Assembly (NCBI GenBank): GCA_023435435.1
Contig: JAEYRW010000168.1
Coordinates: forward strand, 9,993 to 73,992
Origin: Bacillota bacterium
Lineage (GTDB): Bacteria > Bacillota > Clostridia > Christensenellales > Aristaeellaceae
Reading direction: 5' to 3'
Length of the DNA stretch: 64,000 nucleotides
Position numbers and translations under genes: made by a program. The notes below the pieces were generated by a model. It was not told the DNA's origin and did no database searches. It worked only from the letters and a program-made list of their open reading frames with translations. This document shows, piece after piece, positions 34,060 through 42,463 of the stretch; position 1 is the stretch's first letter; every line of letters starts with the position of its first letter.

Positions 34060-34962
34060 TTAGTCGCTGAGGCCGTACTTGTCCTTCAGCGCGGCGAGGT
34101 AATCGTAGTCGCTGTCGGAGACCTCGATGTAGCGCTTGTCGGGGCTGCCGAAGTATTCGTCGTCATCATAGGAGAGAAGGAAATCGAGCACCTTGTCCTT
34201 GAGCTCCTGCGGCAGATCCTTCTGGATGGCGATGGGGCTGCCGGGGATGAGCGCGGACTGGAAGAGGATCTTCAGGTCCCCGTCGTTGAAGTTGCCCTTT
34301 TCAAGCTGGTTGGCATAGGTGCTCGAGGAGACGGCGCCCGCGTCGACGTTGCCCTGAATGACCGCCTGGATGGAGCTGGGATGGGTGCCCGCGAACATCG
34401 CCGTCGAGAAGAACACGCCGTCGGTGTGCAGATCGTCAAAGGTGAGGTTCAACTCCGGAAGGGCATTGATGATGCTGTCGGAGGGAATGACGTTGCCGGA
34501 GGTGGATTCGGGGTCGACGAAGGAGAAGCTCTTTCCCTTGAGGTCCGCAAGCGTCTCGATGCCGCTGTCCGCGCGGGTGACGATGTAGGAATAGTAGCCC
34601 GCCACGCCGTTGGTGCCGGTAACAACCAGGCACTCCGCGCCGGAGCGCTCCCGCGCCACCACGTAGGAGAAGGGGCCGAAGCCCGCGAGCTGGGCCTTGC
34701 CGGTGCGCATGGCTTCGACCGCGGCACTGTAGTCGGTGGCCCGGTAGATGGTCACGGGAATGCCGATGGCCTCGGACATCGCCGCCGCCATGTCGTCGCG
34801 GAGCTGCACGGATTTTTCGGTGTCCTCGCCCGGAATCAGAACCATGATGAACTCATCGAGTCCGTAGTTGCCCTCGGCGGCGGCGTTTGCGGCAAATCCC
34901 GCCAGCGCGGCGCCGATCATGGTGAGGACAAGAAGAAGCGTGCCGATTCTTTTCATGCGCAT
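34060..34962 (-). CDS. phnD: Phosphonate ABC transporter substrate-binding protein PhnD (operon C)
   Basis: 300 aa. The ATG at 34962 follows AAAGGAGAG (MRMKR; a second ATG is two codons in). The signal peptide is about residues 1-29 (ends near NAAAEG). The mature PhnD shows YRATDYSAAVEAMRTGKAQL, AGFGPFSYVVAR, FVDPESTSGNVIPSD and AMFAGTHPSSIQAVIQGNVD, which carry the Tyr, Ser and Thr residues that hold the phosphonate group. First gene of the C-P lyase operon, divergent from phnF. Confidence 0.92.
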   Translation of the reverse strand: MRMKRIGTLLLVLTMIGAALAGFAANAAAEGNYGLDEFIMVLIPGEDTEKSVQLRDDMAAAMSEAIGIPVTIYRATDYSAAVEAMRTGKAQLAGFGPFSYVVARERSGAECLVVTGTNGVAGYYSYIVTRADSGIETLADLKGKSFSFVDPESTSGNVIPSDSIINALPELNLTFDDLHTDGVFFSTAMFAGTHPSSIQAVIQGNVDAGAVSSSTYANQLEKGNFNDGDLKILFQSALIPGSPIAIQKDLPQELKDKVLDFLLSYDDDEYFGSPDKRYIEVSDSDYDYLAALKDKYGLSD

Positions 34963-35018
34963 GAATTTCTCTCCTTTGATGCTTTGATCTTGGTTTCTCT
35001 AGTCAGCCTCATCATACG

Positions 35019-35031
35019 GACAGACTGTCAA
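35019..35031. promoter_or_regulatory. Palindrome overlapping a -35 box in the phnF-phnD intergenic region
   Basis: GACAGACTGTC (35019-35029) is a perfect 11-base palindrome. On the minus strand it overlaps a consensus TTGACA (35026-35031) upstream of phnD. It is a candidate operator for the divergent GntR-type PhnF. No matching -10 box for that TTGACA is convincing. Confidence 0.45.
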
Positions 35032-35080
35032 GGCGCCAAGTCGGGGAAATCAATTATCAGTAAAACCGGGTTTGAAGGGA

Positions 35081-35109
35081 TTGTGCGGCAGCAAAGGGGC
35101 CGCTATAAT
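35081..35109 (+). promoter_or_regulatory. Promoter of phnF
   Basis: TTGTGC (35081-35086) and perfect TATAAT (35104-35109) with a 17-bp spacer, about 55 bp before the phnF start. Confidence 0.65.
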
Positions 35110-35163
35110 GAAAATCGAAGGAGACGGCTTAAAAAAAGCGTGGATATTGTGAGGTGATCCTAA

Positions 35164-35871
35164 ATGAAAGACGCCCCCGGCTGGGATATGATCGTCGATC
35201 AGTTGATCCGCGACGTCCGTGAGAATCAGTTCCAAAAGGATGAACGTCTGCCCAGCGAAAACGAGATGGCGACCCGCTTCGGCGTGCCGCGCTCGGACAT
35301 CCGCAAGGCTTACGACCGGCTCAAGGAATTGGGTTACGTCTATTCCGTGCAGGGGAGCGGCAGCTTCTTCGCCGGGGAGCGGGAAATGATCCCCCTGCAA
35401 ATGCGCGGCGGGGGCTTTTCAAAAAAAATGCGCGAGATGGGACTGCCCTACGAGTCGCGGAATATCGAGGGAAGAAAAATCCCCTATAATTCAATGATCT
35501 ATGATTCGCTGGGTGCAAAGAGGGGCGAGAAGGTCTGGAAAATCGTCCGGTTGCGCACGATCAATCACGAACCCGCGGCGATCCATACGAGCTATTTGCC
35601 CGAAAAGGAATTCCCTGCGCTTCCCAGGGACGCCGCGCGCATCACCTCCATCTATGAATACTTTCAGGAAACCGGACACGAGGGGCACAGGGGAAAAGGC
35701 GGTCAGCTGCGGGTCACCACCATGCAAAAAAAGGAGCGTGAAATCCTGCAGGTCCAGGGATACGCGCCCGCGTTGACGCTGAGCGGCCTGCGGCTGGCGG
35801 CGGATGGGGAAACGCTGCTCGAGGTATTCTCCACCGTTTACCGGAGCGATCGCTTTATTTTCCTGCTGTAA
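35164..35871 (+). CDS. phnF: GntR/HutC-family regulator PhnF
   Basis: 235 aa. The N-terminal winged helix reads LPSENEMATRFGVPRSDIRK then AYDRLKELGYVYSVQGSGSF (residues about 28-68). A C-terminal UTRA ligand-binding domain follows (VWKIVRLRTINHEPAAIHTS, LEVFSTVYRSDRFIF). PhnF proteins repress phosphonate or phosphate uptake genes and respond to a small ligand. The ATG at 35164 follows GAGGTGATC. It is transcribed divergently from the C-P lyase operon and a palindrome lies between them. Confidence 0.9.
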   Translation: MKDAPGWDMIVDQLIRDVRENQFQKDERLPSENEMATRFGVPRSDIRKAYDRLKELGYVYSVQGSGSFFAGEREMIPLQMRGGGFSKKMREMGLPYESRNIEGRKIPYNSMIYDSLGAKRGEKVWKIVRLRTINHEPAAIHTSYLPEKEFPALPRDAARITSIYEYFQETGHEGHRGKGGQLRVTTMQKKEREILQVQGYAPALTLSGLRLAADGETLLEVFSTVYRSDRFIFLL

Positions 35872-36090
35872 GAACATCCGCCGCGCAACGGCCCGGTGCC
35901 CGGCCAATCCGAGTACGGAACCCAATTGGCATTTTATGACGGGAGGGGCGGTGACGGCACAGAGATTTGATCGTCTCGCAACGGCCGATCAAGATCGATC
36001 GACGGATTTCACGCCGATGAAGATTCGTGTTTCGTCCCCAAAGGCAAACATCCGCATCTCACGATTCCGACAAAGAGAGGGACCCAATTC

Positions 36091-36690
36091 ATGCTGTCTA
36101 TTGCGCCGACCATTGAAGATGAAGTGAAACTGAAGGACACGACCCTTGGCGCCTTTACACAAATACGGACCCACAGCATACTGGTGGAGGCCGTCGTCGG
36201 CGACTTCACGTACTGCGCCGGCTACAATCAGATCTACTACGCGAATATCGGAAAATTCTGCTCCATCGCCAGTTTTGTCCGCATCAACCCAGGGAATCAC
36301 CCCACCTATACAAGAATCGCCCAGCATCATTTCACCTACCGCAGCAAGATGTTCGGCTTCGGGGAAGACGACGAGGCGTTTTTTTCCTGGAGACGGGGAG
36401 ATCCGGTAGAGATCGGCAATGATGTGTGGATTGGACATGGCGCGACCATTATGCCGGGCGTGACAATCGGAAACGGCGCGGTCATCGGCGCCGGCGCGGT
36501 CGTCACGAAGAATGTGGAACCGTATTCCGTCGTCGTGGGGGTGCCGGCCAAAAAAATCAAAATGCGCTTTCCGGAGGACCTGATTCCGAAAATAGAACGC
36601 GCGGCATGGTGGGACTGGGATTATGATACCATCAAGGAACGGCTCGATGATTTTCGCGATTTCGAGGCGTTTGCCAGCAAGTACCTTTAA
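36091..36690 (+). CDS. Hexapeptide-repeat acyltransferase of the phosphonate-linked family
   Basis: 199 aa left-handed beta-helix protein. Hexapeptide turns occur throughout: [34 protein letters not shown], then [20 protein letters not shown] and [17 protein letters not shown]. It ends [21 protein letters not shown] xenobiotic-acetyltransferase-like branch is regularly coded beside C-P lyase genes; I recall it as TIGR03308. It would acetylate an aminoalkylphosphonate or a pathway intermediate, replacing PhnO; this is inference. The ribosome site is GAGAGGGA. The 220-base gap after phnF has no other gene. Confidence 0.85.
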   Translation: MLSIAPTIEDEVKLKDTTLGAFTQIRTHSILVEAVVGDFTYCAGYNQIYYANIGKFCSIASFVRINPGNHPTYTRIAQHHFTYRSKMFGFGEDDEAFFSWRRGDPVEIGNDVWIGHGATIMPGVTIGNGAVIGAGAVVTKNVEPYSVVVGVPAKKIKMRFPEDLIPKIERAAWWDWDYDTIKERLDDFRDFEAFASKYL

Positions 36691-36748
36691 GGGAGTGCAG
36701 CAAAGAACCGAGTCGTAAACAGGCGGGAAAAAGCGGTGGATTGGAACC

Positions 36749-36952
36749 GTGAATGGCAAGCAACGGCCCCACCCCGATGGCAGATCATCCATGCGTCTGC
36801 CGGGGCGCGGCGCGCGTGCAAGCGCCATGCCCGCACAGGCCCACATGCTCAAGCGCCTCGAGGCTGACAAAAAGGGCGGCGTCCCTCTGCCGGAGAAGGA
36901 AGCCCGCGTGTTTACCAGCTTTATCCGCTCATGCCATCCGCCGCCCCATTGA
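36749..36952 (+). CDS. Possible small protein, unknown
   Basis: 67 codons from a GTG at 36749. The second half (MLKRLEADKKGGVPLPEKEA then RVFTSFIRS) looks codon-like, but there is no good ribosome site and the stop falls inside the base of the hairpin that follows. It may be the tail of a decayed gene. Low confidence. Confidence 0.2.
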   Translation: MNGKQRPHPDGRSSMRLPGRGARASAMPAQAHMLKRLEADKKGGVPLPEKEARVFTSFIRSCHPPPH

Positions 36953-36981
36953 AAGCCCCGACGTTCTGTCGGGGCTTTCAA
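36949..36981. terminator. Perfect inverted repeat, probable terminator of the phnF/acyltransferase unit
   Basis: TTGAAAGCCCCGAC-GTTCT-GTCGGGGCTTTCAA, a 14-bp perfect stem. The A/T-rich ends could serve as tracts in both directions. Confidence 0.7.
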
Positions 36982-36984
36982 TTT

Positions 36985-37379
36985 CCGACGACCATTCGGT
37001 TGGCTTCGCTGCCGCGGCCGTCGCGCGGAGATGCTGGGAATTTCAATCCGAATTGTGGCATATTTTCTTCGCCTCAACATATTATTGTTACAGACGATTT
37101 GGGCAGAGCGGAGTCCTTTTTTTCAAGCGTTCAAAAATAAATTCAAAAAAGCGCGGATCATGACTAAATTTCTTCTTAATTTGGTCGAAATAGATGTCAG
37201 AAAGAAATTTATGTGGACAAAATAAGAAGACGTACGGCTTTTGTCTCAAACTTAGCCCAATATCTTTAAAGCAACAAAAAGAAGCGCAAGAAGAACGCAC
37301 GCATAATTGCATACGGACAAAGTCTTAATTTTGACTTTATTCCGTTGAGCTGTAAATGAACGAATTAGGAGGAGAGCAC
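36985..37379. other. AT-rich non-coding stretch
   Basis: About 300 bases from 37060 are much richer in A and T than the rest of the window. They hold runs such as TTTTTTT and AAAAAAG and no gene. A weak promoter TTGACT-N16-TAAATG (37331-37358) may serve the gene at 37380. It could be a regulatory upstream region or foreign DNA. Confidence 0.45.
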
Positions 37380-37970
37380 ATGATATCCGCAATCAAAATC
37401 AGCCAGATTTCAGTGGTGTCCCCCGATTTGTCCGAAAAGGCCAAATCCTCCACTGTTGTCGCGCAGGAGACCAAGCAAAAGGACAAGACAGAATCCAACA
37501 ACATTACCGATACCGTATCATTGGGCACGATGACGTATTCCGCGGGAACATACAACCGGCAGGCCATCAGGGACGCGGCGGATCAGCGGTTTGAGAGCAT
37601 GCGCGCGCTGGTGGGCCAGTATCTCAACAGGCAGGGCGAAGCGGCAAAGCAGATTTCCGCCGCCGAAAGCAGCACGCAGGCAGTCGCACCGACCGGGTCG
37701 GACATCTCCCAAAGCAGCGATTGGGGCGTCGATGCCGTCAGCGACAGGATCCTTCAGTTCGCGGCGGCCGTCTCAAGCGGTGACAGGACCTCTTACGGGG
37801 CGCTGAAGAGCGCCATCGACAAGGGCTTCCAGCAGGCCTCGAAGGCGCTGGGCGGCGAGCTGTACGGCGTCAGCCAGGAGACTTATAAGGAAGTGATCCG
37901 CAAACTCGACGCGTGGAAGGACGACGAGACCAAGTCGCGCGACATGTTCATCGAGCAGCAAATCGGTTAG
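37380..37970 (+). CDS. Uncharacterised soluble protein (DUF5610-like?)
   Basis: 196 aa. The ATG at 37380 follows TAGGAGGAG. No signal peptide or membrane segment. The N-terminal half is Ser/Thr/Gln-rich and probably disordered (residues 1-115, including TYSAGTYNRQAIRDAADQR). The C-terminal half is helical (VSDRILQFAAAVSSGDRTSY, IDKGFQQASKALGGELYGVS, YKEVIRKLDAWK). The C-terminal pattern reminds me of DUF5610 proteins; I cannot confirm it. It is monocistronic, preceded by the AT-rich stretch and followed by a terminator at 38114. Confidence 0.6.
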   Translation: MISAIKISQISVVSPDLSEKAKSSTVVAQETKQKDKTESNNITDTVSLGTMTYSAGTYNRQAIRDAADQRFESMRALVGQYLNRQGEAAKQISAAESSTQAVAPTGSDISQSSDWGVDAVSDRILQFAAAVSSGDRTSYGALKSAIDKGFQQASKALGGELYGVSQETYKEVIRKLDAWKDDETKSRDMFIEQQIG

Positions 37971-38113
37971 GAACATCCTTTCCACGTAAACGCGCGCGGG
38001 GACGGTGCGCTTTCGCGGTTCTGTGCCCGGAGAAATCCGCTCGGCGCAATCCGGCGAACGCGCCGCCCCCGCGTATAAATTGATTGGAAGCGCCGATTCC
38101 GCGCATCGTTTTG

Positions 38114-38135
38114 CCCGCCGGAAGGCGGGTTTTTT
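38114..38135 (+). terminator. Intrinsic terminator
   Basis: CCCGCC-GGAA-GGCGGG followed by seven T (38114-38135), downstream of the unknown gene at 37380 and upstream of xylA. Confidence 0.85.
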
Positions 38136-38223
38136 GATGCGCGGCGCGTTCGGCGGGGCGTGTTTCAGCCCCGCTTCAAAGGGGGTACATCAAGGCAAAG
38201 GGGTATGGAAGGGAGAGGATCAT

Positions 38224-39546
38224 ATGGCAACCTATTTCAGCGAAATTCCAACCATTGCGTACCGCGGGCCGGGGAGCGCGGAGGCTCTCGCGTTCAAGTT
38301 CTACGATCCGGACCGGGTGGTTTTGGGAAAGACGATGCGGGAGCATCTGCCCTTCGCCATGGCGTGGTGGCACAATCTTGGGGCGGCGGGGGTCGACATG
38401 TTCGGACAGGGCACCGCGGACAAGAGCTTTGGCGCGGTACCCGGGACAATGGCCCATGCCCACGCCAAGGTGGATGAGGGGTTCGAATTCATGCGGAAGC
38501 TGGGCATCGGATCTTTCTGCTTTCACGATATGGACCTGGTGCCCGAGGCGGACACGCTGGAGGAGACCAATCAGCGTCTGGACGAAATTGCGGACCACAT
38601 CCTCCAAAAGATGGAGGAGACGGGCATCCGCCTTCTGTGGGGCACCGCCAACCTGTTCAGCCATCCCCGGTACATGAACGGAGCGGGCTCGGCCAACGAG
38701 CTCGATGTCTATTGCCACGCGGCGGCGCAGATCAAAAAGGCGCTGGACATCACCGTCCGGCTGGGCGGCAGGGGCTACGTGTTCTGGGGCGGCCGCGAGG
38801 GCTACGAAACGCTTCTCAACACGGACATGAGGTTTGAGCAGGAGAACATCGCCGCCCTGATGCGCATGGCGGTAGATTACGCAAGGTCCATCGGCTTTGC
38901 GGGGGATTTCTACATCGAGCCCAAGCCCAAGGAGCCCATGAAGCACCAGTACGACTTTGACGCCGCCACGGCCATCGGTTTTCTGCGCAGGTACGGCCTC
39001 GACAGGGACTTCAAGCTCAACGTGGAGGCGAACCACGCCACCCTCGCCGGCCATACGTTCCAGCATGAGCTGCGCACCGCGGCCATGAACGGCATGCTCG
39101 GCTCCGTGGACGCCAACCAGGGCGACCTGCTCCTGGGCTGGGACACGGATCACTTTCCGTCCAACGTTTACGACACGACCATGTGCATGTACGAAATCCT
39201 GAAATCCGGCGGACTGAAAAACGGCGGATTTAACTTCGACGCCAAGAACCGCCGCCCCTCCAATGACGCCGCGGACATGTTTCACGCGTTTATCCTGGGC
39301 ATGGACGCCTTCGCGCTGGGCCTTCTGAAGGCGGCGCGGCTCATCGAGGACGGGCGGATCGACGAATTCGTCCGGCGGCGCTACGCGTCCTTCGATTCGG
39401 CGCTGGGAAAAAAGCTGCGCGCGGGGAATGCGACCCTCGAGGAGCTGTCGGCCCTCGCGGTGGCAGCCGGGGACGCTTCCAAGCCGGAAAGCGGCAGACA
39501 GGAGTATCTGGAAAACGTCGTCAACGAAATTCTATTCGGCGGCTGA
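38224..39546 (+). CDS. xylA: Xylose isomerase
   Basis: 440 aa cytosolic TIM-barrel enzyme converting D-xylose to D-xylulose (often also glucose to fructose). Class II length. Catalytic and metal motifs: [17 protein letters not shown] (catalytic His), [53 protein letters not shown] (metal Glu; Lys), [22 protein letters not shown] and WDTDHFP. The ATG at 38224 follows GGGAGAGG; the open frame extends 73 codons upstream through the terminator and is not used. No xylulokinase is adjacent; it is a single-gene unit closed by a terminator. Confidence 0.96.
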   Translation: MATYFSEIPTIAYRGPGSAEALAFKFYDPDRVVLGKTMREHLPFAMAWWHNLGAAGVDMFGQGTADKSFGAVPGTMAHAHAKVDEGFEFMRKLGIGSFCFHDMDLVPEADTLEETNQRLDEIADHILQKMEETGIRLLWGTANLFSHPRYMNGAGSANELDVYCHAAAQIKKALDITVRLGGRGYVFWGGREGYETLLNTDMRFEQENIAALMRMAVDYARSIGFAGDFYIEPKPKEPMKHQYDFDAATAIGFLRRYGLDRDFKLNVEANHATLAGHTFQHELRTAAMNGMLGSVDANQGDLLLGWDTDHFPSNVYDTTMCMYEILKSGGLKNGGFNFDAKNRRPSNDAADMFHAFILGMDAFALGLLKAARLIEDGRIDEFVRRRYASFDSALGKKLRAGNATLEELSALAVAAGDASKPESGRQEYLENVVNEILFGG

Positions 39547-39575
39547 CCGGATTCGGGCATCGGCTTTTGCGCAAG

Positions 39576-39604
39576 AGGGCTCCGGGAAGGCGGGGCCCTT
39601 TTTG
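39576..39604 (+). terminator. Terminator after xylA
   Basis: AGGGCTCCG / CGGGGCCCT stem with a GGAAGG loop followed by TTTTT (to 39604). Confidence 0.8.
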
Positions 39605-39727
39605 CGTCCAAATGTGTCCCGCGTCTCAACAATCTGTGAATTCGCGACCGCCGCGCGGCGGTTTTTATTTTATTTAAGGTTCGGCGGGTATTCTATGGAC
39701 ACGGGGAACGGAAACGGAGGAGGCAAC

Positions 39728-40636
39728 ATGAAGTTTTTTCACAAAAGGTTCGTCTGGGCGGCGTGCTACGCGCTGGTGCTGACGATTTTCACGGCGTATG
39801 TCGCGCTGGACACGTTCGTGATCCCCCGGACGTATGCGGTTCTGCCGCAGTCCACCGCCCAGGCCGAATCGGGGTTCGACGCGGCAGCGTCCACGAGCGC
39901 GCCCGTCGTTACCGAAAATACATACGCGGACGGCAGCGTAACCATCACCCTTACAGAATACCGGGCGTACGACACGACAATCTACGTGGCGGACATCACC
40001 CTCGCAAGCGCCGACGCCCTCAAAACCGCCTTCGCGGAGAATTCCTACGGGCGCAACATCAAGGAGGCGACCAGCGACATCGCGGGCGAGAACGGCGCGA
40101 TTCTGGCCGTCAACGGGGATTTTTACGGCGCGCGCACGTCCGGCTATGTCATCCGAAACGGCGTCCTCTACCGCGCCGCCGCCGCATCGGCCTCGCAGGA
40201 GGACCTGGTGATCTACGAGGACGGCTCGTTTGAAATCGTGCGGGAGGGCGACGTCACCGCCGAGGAGTTGCTCGCCGCCGGGGCCGCGCAGGTGCTGTCC
40301 TTCGGGCCGGGACTCGTCGAGGACGGAGAAATTACGGTGACGGCGGACGAGGAAGTCGACCAGGCCATGACCAGCAACCCGCGCACCGCCATCGGAATCA
40401 TCGACCAGCTCCACTACGTCATGGTGGTCGCGGACGGCCGCACGAGCCAGAGCGCCGGCCTTTCGCTCTACGAGCTTGCGACGTTCATGCAGGGGTTGGG
40501 CGCTGCCACCGCCTACAACCTCGACGGCGGCGGTTCCTCCACCATGTACTTCAACGGCGAGGTTGTCAACAACCCCACAACCAACGGGAAATCCATCCAG
40601 GAAAGGAGCGTGAGCGACATTGTCTACATCGGTTAA
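39728..40636 (+). CDS. Membrane-anchored phosphodiester glycosidase (NAGPA-domain) protein
   Basis: 302 aa. One N-terminal membrane anchor (residues about 8-30), then an extracellular domain. NAGPA-family marks: AVNGDFYGARTSGYVIRNGV, SNPRTAIGI, VVADGRTSQSAGLSLYELAT, YNLDGGGSSTMYFNGEVVNN and the C-terminal RSVSDIVYI. Such proteins cleave sugar-phosphodiester bonds (mammalian uncovering enzyme) or help exopolysaccharide processing in bacteria. The ATG at 39728 follows ACGGAGGAGG. It overlaps the small membrane protein downstream by 17 bp. Confidence 0.88.
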   Translation: MKFFHKRFVWAACYALVLTIFTAYVALDTFVIPRTYAVLPQSTAQAESGFDAAASTSAPVVTENTYADGSVTITLTEYRAYDTTIYVADITLASADALKTAFAENSYGRNIKEATSDIAGENGAILAVNGDFYGARTSGYVIRNGVLYRAAAASASQEDLVIYEDGSFEIVREGDVTAEELLAAGAAQVLSFGPGLVEDGEITVTADEEVDQAMTSNPRTAIGIIDQLHYVMVVADGRTSQSAGLSLYELATFMQGLGAATAYNLDGGGSSTMYFNGEVVNNPTTNGKSIQERSVSDIVYIG

Positions 40637-41009
40637 AAAAACGGCCGCCGCATACCTGGGCGCCACTCTGTTCTGCGGATTCTTCAGCTACGTCTACGAG
40701 CGGTTCAGCCACGGCGTGTATTCCGATTACATGGTGTATCTCTTTCTGTTCCCGCTTCTGGGCGGGACGCTGCCCTACGGCGCGATGCTGCTCCTGGGCG
40801 CCCGCCCGCCCCGGCGCCCGGCGGCGAATCTGTTCAACGCCGGAATCGCGACGCTGGCCGTAGGCAGCCTGATGGCGGGCATTTTCGAAATTTACGGGAC
40901 GGATTCCTCCTTCCTTTCCGTCTATTGGTGGGCGGGTGGGGCGCTGACGGCGCTGGGCATAATCGCATATCTTTTCGCCCCGCGTGGAACGATAACGAAA
41001 AAGGAGTGA
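40620..41009 (+). CDS. Small integral membrane protein, unknown
   Basis: 129 aa with four hydrophobic segments (about residues 10-25, 38-60, 72-92, 102-120). The TTG start at 40620 lies inside the end of the NAGPA gene with GGAAAGGAGCG upstream, indicating translational coupling. No known domain is recognised. The partner upstream suggests a cell-envelope role. Confidence 0.7.
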   Translation: MSTSVKKTAAAYLGATLFCGFFSYVYERFSHGVYSDYMVYLFLFPLLGGTLPYGAMLLLGARPPRRPAANLFNAGIATLAVGSLMAGIFEIYGTDSSFLSVYWWAGGALTALGIIAYLFAPRGTITKKE

Positions 41010-41014
41010 TTTCC

Positions 41015-41875
41015 ATGCAGGGCACCAAATCGCCGACGTTTCCCGAACAGCATCAGCAGAAGCAGCCGGGCTCCGAGGCGCGGATGAATCCTCAGCCCCA
41101 ATACGACAACCCCAGCTACAAGGCCGCGGGCAAGATGGCGGGGAAGAAGGCCATCATCACCGGCGGGGACAGCGGCATCGGTCGCGCGGTGGCGCTGATC
41201 TACGCCAAGGAGGGCGCGGACGTCTCCATCCTCTACCTCAACGAGCACAGGGACGCCGAGGACGCCGCCCGGGCGATCCGGGGACAGGGCCGAACGTGCG
41301 AGGCCATCGCCGTGGACCTGAAGACCGAGGACGCCGCGGCGTGGGCCGTGGGCGAGGTCGTGAAAAAGCTGGGCGGGTTGGACGTTCTGGTCAACAACGC
41401 GGGCGTCCAGTATCCCCAGAATTCCATCGAGGACATCACGAAGGAGCAGCTCATCCACACGTTCGAGAGCAACTTCTTTTCCTGCTTCTATGCCACCAAG
41501 GCTGCGCTTCCCCATCTGAAACAGGGGGCGTGCGTCATCAACACCGCGTCCGTCACCGCCTTCGAGGGCAATCCCCGGCTCATCGATTACTCGGCCACAA
41601 AGGGGGCCATCGTGTCGTTCACGCGCTCCATGGCGCTCTCGCTGGTGGCGCGCCAGATTCGCGTCAACGCCGTGGCGCCGGGCCCCGTCTGGACGCCCCT
41701 CATCGTCTCGAGCTTTTCCGCCGGGGAGGTGGGCACGTTCGGCTCCACAACGCCCATGGAGCGCGCCGCCCAGCCCTGCGAGCTCGCGCCGGTCTACGTG
41801 TACCTCGCCACCGACGATTCCACCAATGTTACCGGCCAGGTGTTCAACATAAACGGCGGAACCATCGTCAACTGA
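41015..41875 (+). CDS. Short-chain dehydrogenase, YhdF/YdaD-like
   Basis: 286 aa Rossmann-fold oxidoreductase. A 40-residue Gln/Pro-rich N-terminal extension (KSPTFPEQHQQKQPGSEAR) is typical of the general-stress SDR branch (B. subtilis YdaD/YhdF). Then ITGGDSGIGRAVAL (cofactor), NNAGVQYP, INTASVTAFEG and the catalytic YSATKGAIVSFTRSMA (Tyr-x3-Lys). It ends VTGQVFNINGG. Substrate unknown. The ATG at 41015 follows AAAGGAGTG, five bases after the membrane-protein stop, so it may be cotranscribed with it. Confidence 0.9.
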   Translation: MQGTKSPTFPEQHQQKQPGSEARMNPQPQYDNPSYKAAGKMAGKKAIITGGDSGIGRAVALIYAKEGADVSILYLNEHRDAEDAARAIRGQGRTCEAIAVDLKTEDAAAWAVGEVVKKLGGLDVLVNNAGVQYPQNSIEDITKEQLIHTFESNFFSCFYATKAALPHLKQGACVINTASVTAFEGNPRLIDYSATKGAIVSFTRSMALSLVARQIRVNAVAPGPVWTPLIVSSFSAGEVGTFGSTTPMERAAQPCELAPVYVYLATDDSTNVTGQVFNINGGTIVN

Positions 41876-41886
41876 CCCTTTGGAAA

Positions 41887-41913
41887 GGCGCGCCGCCCGG
41901 CGCGTCTTTTTTT
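41887..41913 (+). terminator. Terminator after the short-chain dehydrogenase
   Basis: GGCGCGCC-GCCC-GGCGCGTC stem followed by TTTTTTT. Confidence 0.8.
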
Positions 41914-41923
41914 GTGTTTTGGG

Positions 41924-41951
41924 TTGCAAAAGCCGCCCCTCGTCCGTCTTA
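41924..41951 (+). promoter_or_regulatory. Putative ECF-sigma autoregulatory promoter
   Basis: TTGCAAA (41924-41930) and CGTCTTA (41945-41951), 14 bp apart, about 30 bp before the sigma gene at 41981. The CGTC-type -10 is characteristic of ECF promoters. A similar pair precedes the other ECF gene (46202-46229). Confidence 0.4.
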
Positions 41952-41980
41952 TGGGTGTCATGACGGAAGGGAGAGGGCGA

Positions 41981-42463
41981 ATGAACAGGGAAGACATGGC
42001 GCGCGCCCTGGTCGCGCACCGGATTTCCATGCTCCGGCTGGCGCTTTCCATCCTGCGCGGCGGCGCGGACGCGGAGGACGCTGTGAGCGAGGCGAGCGTG
42101 AAGGCGCTGCGCAAGTGCGGCTCCGTCCGAGAAACCGCGCAGGTAAAAAAGTGGCTCATGTCGGTCACCGCCCGGGCGGCCTACGACATTCTGCGAAAAC
42201 GCAAGCGCGAGGCGCCGGTTTCGGAGATGCCGGAAATCCCGGTGCTGGACTGTCCGGCGGAATCCCTCTTTGCGCGCATCCGGCGGGAGCTGCCGGCGGG
42301 CTACGGGGACGTTCTGGTGCTCTATTATTATGAAGGATATGCCGCGAAGGAGATCGCGGAGATGCTGAAGATGCCCGTCGGATGCGTAACCATGCGGCTC
42401 TCGCGCGGGCGGGATAAGCTCAGAAGGCTTTTGACGGAGGGAGGGGAATGGTGGAATGAATGA
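41981..42463 (+). CDS. ECF-type RNA polymerase sigma factor
   Basis: 160 aa. Region 2 (LALSILRGGADAEDAVSEAS, with VKKWLMSVTARAAYDILRKR) and region 4 (YYYEGYAAKEIAEMLKMPVG followed by CVTMRLSRGRDKL) are clear. The ATG at 41981 follows GGGAGAGGG; an upstream in-frame start lacks support. It overlaps by 8 bp the membrane protein with a DUF4179-like layout, its probable anti-sigma factor. Signal unknown; envelope stress is usual. Confidence 0.9.
   Translation: MNREDMARALVAHRISMLRLALSILRGGADAEDAVSEASVKALRKCGSVRETAQVKKWLMSVTARAAYDILRKRKREAPVSEMPEIPVLDCPAESLFARIRRELPAGYGDVLVLYYYEGYAAKEIAEMLKMPVGCVTMRLSRGRDKLRRLLTEGGEWWNE

Noticed and set aside
36985..37379. tRNA or riboswitch in the AT-rich gap
   Set aside because: No cloverleaf, T-loop GTTCRA or known aptamer pattern could be seen; only A/T runs.
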